A DNA stretch of 61,116 nucleotides, from NCBI GenBank assembly GCA_026985055.1, contig JALSQZ010000090.1, forward strand, positions 1 to 61,116, written 5' to 3'. The position numbers and the translations under genes were made by a program. Under the pieces are notes generated by a model. The model was given only the letters and a program-made list of their open reading frames with translations. It made no database searches and was not told where the DNA came from. Positions 46,462 to 53,846 of the stretch are shown in pieces; positions within the stretch are counted from its first letter, which is position 1, and each line of letters begins with the position of its first letter. This DNA is from Sedimenticola sp. Its GTDB lineage: Bacteria; Pseudomonadota; Gammaproteobacteria; Chromatiales; Chromatiaceae.

Positions 46462-46825
46462 AGTGGATGCCGCTGGAGTGATGTTTCATGCCCACCTGTT
46501 CAGTCATGCCCACAATGCCTACAGCGCATTCATGCAAGATCTGGGATGGGATCTCAAGACCCTGCTCAGGGAAGGCATTTATCTGGTTCCGCTGGTACAT
46601 GCCGAGGCGGACTTTCTGCTGCCCATGGAGTTGGACGATGAAATCCGGGTGCAGCTGCACCCCCTGCCTCCGGGCAAAAGCTCCATGGGTTTTCAATACT
46701 ACTTCAGCAAGAACGGGCAAGCATGCGCTACCGTCATCACCCGGCACGTCTTCCTTGAGCGAGAAAGCCGCAAGCCCGTGCCACTGCCGGAAGACTTGAG
46801 AAACCGGCTTCAAAAACTTTCCTGA
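46421..46825 (+). CDS. menI: DHNA-CoA thioesterase MenI (hotdog fold)
   Basis: A 134-residue 4-hydroxybenzoyl-CoA-thioesterase-like protein. IPFHEVDAAGVMFHAHLFSHAHNAYSAFM carries the catalytic Asp of the hotdog family. It should release DHNA from DHNA-CoA, the step between MenB and MenA. I use ATG 46421, which lies within menC and overlaps it by 41 bases; the open frame extends upstream in menC. Its 3' end overlaps the convergent menE by 16 bases. Its place in a men cluster supports MenI over other thioesterases. Confidence 0.8.
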   Translation: MSVFLYQFRIPFHEVDAAGVMFHAHLFSHAHNAYSAFMQDLGWDLKTLLREGIYLVPLVHAEADFLLPMELDDEIRVQLHPLPPGKSSMGFQYYFSKNGQACATVITRHVFLERESRKPVPLPEDLRNRLQKLS

Positions 46826-48174
46826 AGCGCACGCGCCGCCAGTGCTCTGAGACGTTTGCGCAGCAGCTTTCCCAGAGAATTGCGCGGCAGCCCCTCCACC
46901 CGGACAAAATGCCTGGGAACAAACCCTGCCTTGAGATGATCCCTGGCCCATGCTCTCACCGCTTGCGCATCCACATCTCCCTGATAGAGCAACACCAGAG
47001 CATCCCCCCAACGGGGGTCGTCCAATGATGTAATCGCCCGCGGTCCGATTCCCGGACATTCATCAAACAGCGCTTCCAGCATTTCGGGACAGAGATTTTC
47101 ACCACCGCTGATGAGCATGTGATCGCGACGACCGCGCACATGCAAATGTCCCTGGTCGTCCAGCCAACCGGCATCACCGGTATCCAGCCAGCCCTGGGCG
47201 TCGGTGAGCGCCTGGCGCTCACCCCGGGTATTGCGCCAGTAGCGGGCCACGGACGCACCCCGAATCCGGATGGCTCCATCAGGAGCCGCTATTTCCACCT
47301 GCAAATGCGGCAGTACCCGGCCTGCCGCTCCTGCCTGCCAGTCCGGGTCGGGCGGGTACCAGGTTGCCACCTGGGAAGCCGCTTCCGTCAAACCATAACT
47401 GGGGCAGACCGGCCAACCGCGCTCCAGCGCCTGATGTACCAGTGACCGGCTGGCCGGCGCTCCACCCAGCAATACTACCCGCACCGAAGAAGGTGGCACC
47501 GTCTCTTCCTCCAGCAGCCGGTAAAGCATGCTGGGCACCAGTGATACATGGGTCAGGCGGTGTTCGCGCAACAGTGACATGACATCCGGCGGGGAAAAGT
47601 TTTCCGTGAGCACGGCCCGGGCGCCACGGCAAGCACAACGCAACAGAATGCTCAGGCCGCCGATATGATGCAGCGGCAGACAGGCCAGCCAGCCATCGGC
47701 TGCTTGCAGTTGCAGAAAATCACAGGCGGCCCGGGCGCTGGCGATCAGCGCTTCAGCGGTCAGCTCCACCAGTCTCGGCCTGCCGCCAGTACCACTGGTG
47801 GCCAGAAGCAGGCACGGCTGCCAAGGCTGCAAGGGGCGCCATGCTTCCCTGCCGGAATCCATATTCTGTCCTGCATCCCTGAGCAGGGACGCGTCATCCA
47901 GGCAGACCGGCCCGCCGGCCGCCTGCAACAACTGGTCGCGTACAACCGCAGGCAGATCGGGATCCATCGGCAGAAACACGCAACCCAGGCGCGGCAGCAG
48001 GAACAACAGGCGGGCATAGAGGGCGCGATCACGGAACTGACAGGCCAAAGTCATGCCGGGCCTGAGACCCATTTCCCACAGACGGTGACGCAAGGCAGCT
48101 TCTTGCCCATCCTGATCCCGGATGTTCTCCGCCCGCCCGTGGTGAATCAGGCAAAAACCGGTTTCTGCGAGCAT
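46810..48174 (-). CDS. menE: o-Succinylbenzoate-CoA ligase MenE
   Basis: A 454-residue acyl-adenylate enzyme that activates o-succinylbenzoate with CoA and ATP. The P-loop-like motif is LLATSGTGGRPRLVELT. Others are LPLHHIGGLS, SYGLTEAASQVATW, GWLDTGDAGWLDDQGHLHV and the hinge RDHMLISGGENLCPEMLE. The C-terminal catalytic lysine is in RNSLGKLLRK. It follows mobB by 5 bases on the same strand and faces menI. Confidence 0.9.
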   Translation of the reverse strand: MLAETGFCLIHHGRAENIRDQDGQEAALRHRLWEMGLRPGMTLACQFRDRALYARLLFLLPRLGCVFLPMDPDLPAVVRDQLLQAAGGPVCLDDASLLRDAGQNMDSGREAWRPLQPWQPCLLLATSGTGGRPRLVELTAEALIASARAACDFLQLQAADGWLACLPLHHIGGLSILLRCACRGARAVLTENFSPPDVMSLLREHRLTHVSLVPSMLYRLLEEETVPPSSVRVVLLGGAPASRSLVHQALERGWPVCPSYGLTEAASQVATWYPPDPDWQAGAAGRVLPHLQVEIAAPDGAIRIRGASVARYWRNTRGERQALTDAQGWLDTGDAGWLDDQGHLHVRGRRDHMLISGGENLCPEMLEALFDECPGIGPRAITSLDDPRWGDALVLLYQGDVDAQAVRAWARDHLKAGFVPRHFVRVEGLPRNSLGKLLRKRLRALAARALQESF

Positions 48175-48179
48175 GAACT

Positions 48180-48707
48180 TCAGCCGTCTTGCAGCCAGGA
48201 AACAACAAAGGCAGCGATACTCTCGGGCTGGTTGAGGGCAAGCACCGGAACCCTCACTTGCTGACCAGGCGCTTCATCGGCCGCAACGGCGATGATATGC
48301 GTATCCTCCTGGCACAACAGGGGCTTTTCCAGGGAAGGACGGTGAATCTCAATCTTGGGAATGGCTTCATGGCGAAAACCCTCCACCAGCACCAGGTTCA
48401 GGTCACGGATATCCAGCCGCCCGAGCAGTTCACCGAGTTCCGGCTCTGTATGCCCGTCTCCTTCGCGGATCCATGCGGTGCGGTATCGGGATGCCAGCAG
48501 TACCTGTCCTGCTCCGGCGCGACGCAGCCGGTCGCTGTCCTTGCCGGGCTTGTCCATCTCGAAATCATGATGGGAATGTTTGATCAGGGCCAGTTTCAGT
48601 CCCTGTCGGCGCAACAGGGGAATCAGCTTTTCCAGCAGACTGGTTTTCCCGCTGCCGGAAAATGCCGCAAAACCCAGTACCGGTACCGGAAAATCAGATG
48701 CAGTCAC
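48180..48707 (-). CDS. mobB: Molybdopterin-guanine dinucleotide biosynthesis protein MobB
   Basis: A 175-residue GTP-binding protein. The P-loop GFAAFSGSGKTSLLEKLIPLL is at residues 12-32. IKHSHHDFEMDKPGKDSDRLRRAGA and DLNLVLVEGFRHEAIPKIEIHR are typical MobB motifs. MobB helps MobA make the bis-MGD cofactor that the nitrate reductase encoded at 53847-56051 should need. Pairing with menE in one operon is unusual. Start ATG 48707. Confidence 0.93.
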   Translation of the reverse strand: MTASDFPVPVLGFAAFSGSGKTSLLEKLIPLLRRQGLKLALIKHSHHDFEMDKPGKDSDRLRRAGAGQVLLASRYRTAWIREGDGHTEPELGELLGRLDIRDLNLVLVEGFRHEAIPKIEIHRPSLEKPLLCQEDTHIIAVAADEAPGQQVRVPVLALNQPESIAAFVVSWLQDG

Positions 48708-48736
48708 GTTTTATAGAACATACTTGTGTTGCCAAA

Positions 48737-48811
48737 AAAAATAAACCATATCAGAATCAGCTACCGCTGGCATACACTATGAACAACATTTCAATGCATT
48801 GGTTTATTTTT
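48737..48811. promoter_or_regulatory. 12-bp perfect inverted repeat upstream of the heme-GGDEF/EAL gene
   Basis: AAAAATAAACCA (48737-48748) and TGGTTTATTTTT (48800-48811) are 51 bases apart, with the start codon 11 bases after the second arm. They could be paired operator sites or the base of a leader stem. Confidence 0.45.
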
Positions 48812-48821
48812 CAGGTTTCAG

Positions 48822-51266
48822 ATGCTAGCCAGCTCCATTGACAAACCGGGTTCATTGCGTTTTGTACTGGTGCTTGGCATTTTGTGGACATTGTCCATTA
48901 TCGCCATTGCCGCATGGACCATCTCTTCGGAGATAAAAAGCACGCTCACCCTGGCCACCATCGAAGCCCGCGCCTATTTCAACAAGGATCAGGCCATTCG
49001 CCTCTGGGCAACCCAACATGGCCGTATCTATGTGCCCCTTACCGCCGACTATCCGCCTGACCCCCACCTGTCCCACATCCCGGAACGGGACATCACCACA
49101 CCTTCGGGCATCAGACTCACCCTCATCAACCCGGCGCGCATCATTCGTGAACTGGACGAAGATTACGGAAAGCTATACGGCGTAATTGGAAAAGTAACCA
49201 GTCTGTCCCCTCTGGCTAAGGAAAATCTTCCTGATGCCTGGGAAAGACACGCACTCCAGCGCCTCTACCAGGGAGAATCGGAAGTACTCGAAATCACTTA
49301 TATCGATGACAAGGAGTATCTGCGCCTGATGCAGCCTCTCATGGTGAATGAAGGCTGCCTGTTGTGTCATGCGAACCAGGAATTTCAGGTTGGCAAGCCC
49401 GGTGGAGGCATTGGTATCAAACTTCCCATGCAGGACCTGCGCGAACGGCAGGCCAGAGCGATCAGATCAAAATCCCTGATCCTGTTTGCCCTGTGGCTGA
49501 TTGGCATGGCCAGCCTGCTTGTCGGCGCCCGCATTCTGCGCAGACATGCCAGGCTGCGCGAGCAGATGCTCAATGAGCTGACCCAGAACGAGAAACGCAA
49601 AAGCGCCATCCTCGAAACCGCCCTGGACTGCATCATCACCATAGACAAATACGACCGCATCCTGGAATTTAATCCGGCAGCGGAAAAGACTTTTGGCTTC
49701 CGCCGGGAAGATGTCCTGGGCAAACGCATGGCCGAACTGCTGGTTCCTGAATCTCTAAGGGAAAAACATTACAAGGGGTTGCGCCACCATCTTCAGACCG
49801 GCGCCCGCAGCATTCTTGGCACCCGCATAGAAACCACCGCCTTACGTGCGAACGGTAGCGAGTTTCCCGTGGAACTGGCGATTACGCGGGTCGATCAGGG
49901 AGAAGAAGTGCTGTTCACCGCCTACCTGCGGGATATTGCCGAAAGTCGCGAAATGGCCGAACAGCTCTTGTTCCAGGCCACTCATGATTTCCTCACCAAC
50001 CTGCTCAACCGGCACAGTTTCGAACAGGCGCTGCAGAAGCTTCTGAACAACAGCAGCGATGCCAGTGAACACTGTCTGATGTATCTTGATCTGGATCGTT
50101 TCAAGCTGATCAACGACAGTTGCGGACATACCGCGGGAGACGAACTGCTGCGTCAGCTTTCCCTGCTCCTGCAGGACAATGTTCGGAAACAGGATGTCAT
50201 CGGTCGTCTCGGGGGAGACGAGTTTGGCCTGATTCTGGCGGACTGTCCCCTTGAGTGCGCGCTGGAAATTGGCAATACCCTGCTGAATGCCACACAGAAT
50301 TTCCGCTTCTACTGGGACGACAAGATATTCAGCATCGGCCTGAGTATCGGCCTGGTGGTCATCGCCAGCAACAATCAGCAGGTTACCGAACTGCTGCATC
50401 TCGCTGACGCCGCCTGCTACCGGGCCAAGGAAGAAGGCCGCAATCGGATCTCGGTCACCAACCAGACCGATGGTGAAACCCTGCAGAAGCGCCGCGGCGA
50501 GATCGACTGGATCAACTGCATCGAGTCCGCTTTCGATCAAAACCGGTTTCTGCTCTACCAGCAGCCCATTGTCCGGGTCGGCGCATCTCCCGGAGAAAAG
50601 CCACTCGCCATGGAAATCCTGTTGCGCATGCTGAATCCCGAGGGAAATCTCGTCACCCCGGATCAGTTCCTCCCTCCCGCGGAGCGCTACAATCTCGTTT
50701 CCGTTATCGACCGCTGGGTTGTGCGCAGCAGCTTTCGCTGGCTGGCAAGTCATCCGGCCCCGGAATCCCTGCCCTCCATGACCACGATAAACCTGTCAGG
50801 CGCATCTGTCGCCGATCCCCTGTTCCTGGACTTCGTTCTGGAACAATTGCATACCCCCAACCTGCCGGCAAACAGCATTTGCCTGGAGATTACCGAGACG
50901 GTTGCCATTACCAACTTGTCCAAAGCACGCCGATTCATTGCCGAACTGCGTGACGCCGGCTGTCTGTTTGCCCTGGATGATTTTGGCAGCGGCATGTCCT
51001 CCTATGGTTACCTGAAAGATCTGCCGGTGGATTTCCTCAAGATTGACGGCCAGTTCGTGCGGGATATGGACAGCGACCCCATCAGCCTGGCCATGGTGCG
51101 CTCCATCAACGAGATCGGGCAACTCATGGGCAAGAAAACCATCGCGGAATTCGTAGCCAATGAAGAAACCCTGGGTCTGCTCAAAATGATCGGCGTGGAT
51201 TACGCCCAGGGTTATCTTCTCGGCGAACCCGCGCCTCTGGACGACTGGCTTCCCCCTGGCGACTGA
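48822..51266 (+). CDS. c-di-GMP enzyme with periplasmic heme-c sensor (DUF3365-PAS-GGDEF-EAL)
   Basis: An 814-residue inner-membrane protein. Transmembrane segments at about 13-35 and 215-238 enclose a DUF3365/Tll0287-like periplasmic domain with the heme motif CLLCH (179-183). In the cytoplasm follow a PAS domain (about 255-375), a GGDEF domain with intact GGDEF (about 465-469) and an EAL domain with EIL (598-600) plus DDFGSG. The cyclase is probably active; the phosphodiesterase may be, since EXL variants can work. The heme would sense a gas or redox state. It lies between mobB and a small unknown gene. Confidence 0.85.
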   Translation: MLASSIDKPGSLRFVLVLGILWTLSIIAIAAWTISSEIKSTLTLATIEARAYFNKDQAIRLWATQHGRIYVPLTADYPPDPHLSHIPERDITTPSGIRLTLINPARIIRELDEDYGKLYGVIGKVTSLSPLAKENLPDAWERHALQRLYQGESEVLEITYIDDKEYLRLMQPLMVNEGCLLCHANQEFQVGKPGGGIGIKLPMQDLRERQARAIRSKSLILFALWLIGMASLLVGARILRRHARLREQMLNELTQNEKRKSAILETALDCIITIDKYDRILEFNPAAEKTFGFRREDVLGKRMAELLVPESLREKHYKGLRHHLQTGARSILGTRIETTALRANGSEFPVELAITRVDQGEEVLFTAYLRDIAESREMAEQLLFQATHDFLTNLLNRHSFEQALQKLLNNSSDASEHCLMYLDLDRFKLINDSCGHTAGDELLRQLSLLLQDNVRKQDVIGRLGGDEFGLILADCPLECALEIGNTLLNATQNFRFYWDDKIFSIGLSIGLVVIASNNQQVTELLHLADAACYRAKEEGRNRISVTNQTDGETLQKRRGEIDWINCIESAFDQNRFLLYQQPIVRVGASPGEKPLAMEILLRMLNPEGNLVTPDQFLPPAERYNLVSVIDRWVVRSSFRWLASHPAPESLPSMTTINLSGASVADPLFLDFVLEQLHTPNLPANSICLEITETVAITNLSKARRFIAELRDAGCLFALDDFGSGMSSYGYLKDLPVDFLKIDGQFVRDMDSDPISLAMVRSINEIGQLMGKKTIAEFVANEETLGLLKMIGVDYAQGYLLGEPAPLDDWLPPGD

Positions 51267-51416
51267 CAGCACCGACAAGCATACCTGCCACAAGCCACAT
51301 GCAAGCTCCCGCATTCCCTGTGACAAAACACCATCAGAATCCGGTAATGAACTAATTTATTCCAAAGTGGTCTTAATTGATGCAACAGTATTATTGATAA
51401 TAAACGGAGTAAGAAC

Positions 51417-51875
51417 ATGTCTGCATTGATTGAAAATTTCCCCTATAACGGCGTGGTTACAGTAAACCGAGTCATTCTCAAACCGGAATTCAGCATCGAC
51501 GACCTGCAGGAACGGGTAGCGTATTTGTGTGAAAACGTGAAAACCTACCATTCCGATACAGGGTTCGTTGGCGGCTTTGTGGCCCTGAACAGCGGCAATA
51601 TTTCCAACGAAGGCAGTACCGTGGGACAAGCCGTGGAAAGCCCGCTGAAAGGGAAAGAAGCACTGATCGTAACCTTCTGGAAATCCTTTGACGAGCATGA
51701 GCAGTCTCATCGCAGCGAGACTTTTCAACCCTTGTTTCAAAAGGTTCTGGAGCTGTGCGAAAACGGCAATGAAGAAATTGCCTATGAGATGCTTTGGTCT
51801 GGCAAGGGCTATTCGGAAGAAGAAGCGCGCAAGGCGCGCGCTGCCAAACAAAACCATATGAAATCAGCGGCGTAA
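51417..51875 (+). CDS. Small soluble hypothetical protein, possible dimeric alpha-beta barrel
   Basis: A 152-residue protein with no signal or membrane segment. VVTVNRVILKPEFSIDDLQERVAYLCENVKTY, GFVGGFVALNS and EALIVTFWKSFDEHEQSHRSETFQPLF follow the pattern of antibiotic-biosynthesis-monooxygenase-like domains, a fold also used in heme-degrading enzymes. This is a pattern-level guess; catalytic residues are not clear. CGGAG before ATG 51417 is a good ribosome site, and a rho-independent terminator follows, so it is a single-gene unit. Confidence 0.7.
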   Translation: MSALIENFPYNGVVTVNRVILKPEFSIDDLQERVAYLCENVKTYHSDTGFVGGFVALNSGNISNEGSTVGQAVESPLKGKEALIVTFWKSFDEHEQSHRSETFQPLFQKVLELCENGNEEIAYEMLWSGKGYSEEEARKARAAKQNHMKSAA

Positions 51876-51896
51876 ATCGACTGCCGCTATCCAGGC

Positions 51897-51926
51897 AAGG
51901 GGGAGAAGAATTTCTCCCCCTTTTTT
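51897..51926 (+). terminator. Rho-independent terminator
   Basis: AAGGGGGAGAA and TTCTCCCCCTT flank a 4-base loop, and T's run to 51926. It ends the small plus-strand gene and lies between convergent genes. Confidence 0.88.
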
Positions 51927-51947
51927 CAGGAACCAGCCGCTGCGTAT

Positions 51948-53843
51948 TCAGCCAGTAAAGATTCGCCTGAACTGAATCAGTTTTTCTTTCATGCTGGTTT
52001 CCCGAATGGTCTGCAGCAACTCGCCCAGCTTGAACGCATGATGGCTTTCGTACACCACGCCCAGCTGAGGCATGTCGGCCAGGCCGGCTTCCCGGGCATG
52101 TTCCACAAAGCCCTTGTTCTTCCAGAAGAAAGCACCCGGCATGGTAGTGGGAATCACCATCACGTAGAACATGGCCCGACCGAGAATGCTGCTCGCCAGG
52201 GCGATGACCAGGAGCAAGCCGAACGCCCATCCACCAACAGAACCGCTGGCCGCCATGAATATCGCCCACAAAATACCGGTCAGCAGCAGGAGATTGCGCA
52301 ACCAGTAGGATCGGCCATAAGTTGTGCCCTGTTCATAGAAGGAGGCAGCAGCTTCACTTTCGCTGTGCCCCAGGCTGCGGTAATGAAAATACAGGCCAAT
52401 ACCTTCGAGCAGCAGCCCGGCTGCTGCCAGCCCGGCCAGTAGCCGCCCCTGGACAATACTCAGCTGACCAAACAGCAATCCGGCAAATGCCAGAAGCAGG
52501 GAACCCAGAACCAGCCCGGTGCCGGTAAACGCGGCGCCCGTATGCCAGTGATCCCAGTAGGGCCGGGCGGGAATACGGTACAGTTTGTACATGAAATAAC
52601 CACCGAATCCCACACCAAACAGTCCCACAGCCGCCATGATATTGGTCACCAGCCTGGCCCATCCTCCGGAAAAAAGGTTGAACAGGGTATAACCGCCCAG
52701 ACCGATGAAGAACAGGGTAACCCCCGCAATCTCGCGGCTGACAGGTGACAAGCGCAGATTGTAGAAACCACGATAGAAGCGATGCGGCTTGCCCAGGTGC
52801 ATGTTGAGCTTGAACATGCCAAAGCCCATAAGGCCCAGCATTGTCAGCAACAAGGGCAGCAGCGCCTGACTCTGTTGCAGATTCTGCAATGGCGCCACGC
52901 CAAACCAGTTCCCCAGCACCAGCAGGACAAAAGCTCCCATCACCGCCTGCGCGCTCAGCGTAAAGGCGATATGCGCGTTTTCATGGGAACCCAGGAGTTT
53001 TTTCAGGCTCCACTTGCGTTCAAAGCCCTCTTTCGGATCGAGAACCGGCTTGAATTTCCCGTCACGCTCATCCTTGTGATATTTGAGCGGCATGCTGTCC
53101 ACCCGCTGCATGTCCCGGGGCAAGGTGCGTTTTTGCTGAAAACGGATATTGGGGTGGGTGATGTCCGTGCGCGGAAAGCCGGGAATCTCGGTTTTCGCCT
53201 GCTCCCGCCCTTCGGGAAGATTCTCGATCACACCAAACTCCAATGCCTTGCCCAGACAGGCGGAAACGCAAGCAGGCTTGAGACCCACTTCAAGGCGATC
53301 CACGCACATGTTGCACTTGCTCACCTGGCCTTTCACAGGATCGAGCTGAGGCGCATTGTAGGGGCAAACCCAGGTACAGTAACCGCAGCCGAAGCAGATA
53401 TCCGGATCCTGCAGTACCGCGCCATATTCGGCAAACTTGGTATAGGCCCGGGTCGGGCAACCCTTGAGGCACACCGGATTGTCACAATGATTGCAGGCCA
53501 TGGAAATGTTGATGCGCCGGTAGTCGGGATAGCTGCCGCCTTCAACGAAGCCCACCGAGCGAAAGGCCAGATGCGCCGGGTTGTCATTCTTTTCCGAGCA
53601 GGCCGCTTCACAGGCATGGCAGGCGATGCAGTTGTCCGCGGTAAAGAAGAAACCATGCTGCTTGTAACGGTTGGGATTGACAGGCTCCTGAGGCTCGTCG
53701 TTGATGACGAAATCCTCCCGGCGCCGGGGATCGTTCTCCGGCACGGTTTCTATGGGTTTGCCATAACGGTTCAGCGGCTGGCTCTGTGCATCATTGAGCA
53801 AAGCGTATTCGGGTTCGTTCTCTCTTCTTGGAAACATGCTCAT
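51948..53843 (-). CDS. DmsB-DmsC fusion: four-cluster ferredoxin with quinol-binding membrane anchor
   Basis: A 631-residue protein. The first ~230 residues are a DmsB/NrfC-type ferredoxin with four [4Fe-4S] sites: CIACHACEAAC, CNHCDNPVCLKGCP, CFGCGYCTWVCP and CNMC with CVSAC. From about residue 290 an eight-helix DmsC-like anchor follows (HIAFTLSAQAVMGAFVLLVLGNW). DmsB and DmsC are usually separate. It starts 3 bases after the nitrate reductase gene, so it is almost certainly its redox and membrane partner, linking it to the quinone pool. No signal peptide is seen, which places the ferredoxin in the cytoplasm. Confidence 0.87.
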   Translation of the reverse strand: MSMFPRRENEPEYALLNDAQSQPLNRYGKPIETVPENDPRRREDFVINDEPQEPVNPNRYKQHGFFFTADNCIACHACEAACSEKNDNPAHLAFRSVGFVEGGSYPDYRRINISMACNHCDNPVCLKGCPTRAYTKFAEYGAVLQDPDICFGCGYCTWVCPYNAPQLDPVKGQVSKCNMCVDRLEVGLKPACVSACLGKALEFGVIENLPEGREQAKTEIPGFPRTDITHPNIRFQQKRTLPRDMQRVDSMPLKYHKDERDGKFKPVLDPKEGFERKWSLKKLLGSHENAHIAFTLSAQAVMGAFVLLVLGNWFGVAPLQNLQQSQALLPLLLTMLGLMGFGMFKLNMHLGKPHRFYRGFYNLRLSPVSREIAGVTLFFIGLGGYTLFNLFSGGWARLVTNIMAAVGLFGVGFGGYFMYKLYRIPARPYWDHWHTGAAFTGTGLVLGSLLLAFAGLLFGQLSIVQGRLLAGLAAAGLLLEGIGLYFHYRSLGHSESEAAASFYEQGTTYGRSYWLRNLLLLTGILWAIFMAASGSVGGWAFGLLLVIALASSILGRAMFYVMVIPTTMPGAFFWKNKGFVEHAREAGLADMPQLGVVYESHHAFKLGELLQTIRETSMKEKLIQFRRIFTG

Positions 53844-53846
53844 ACC

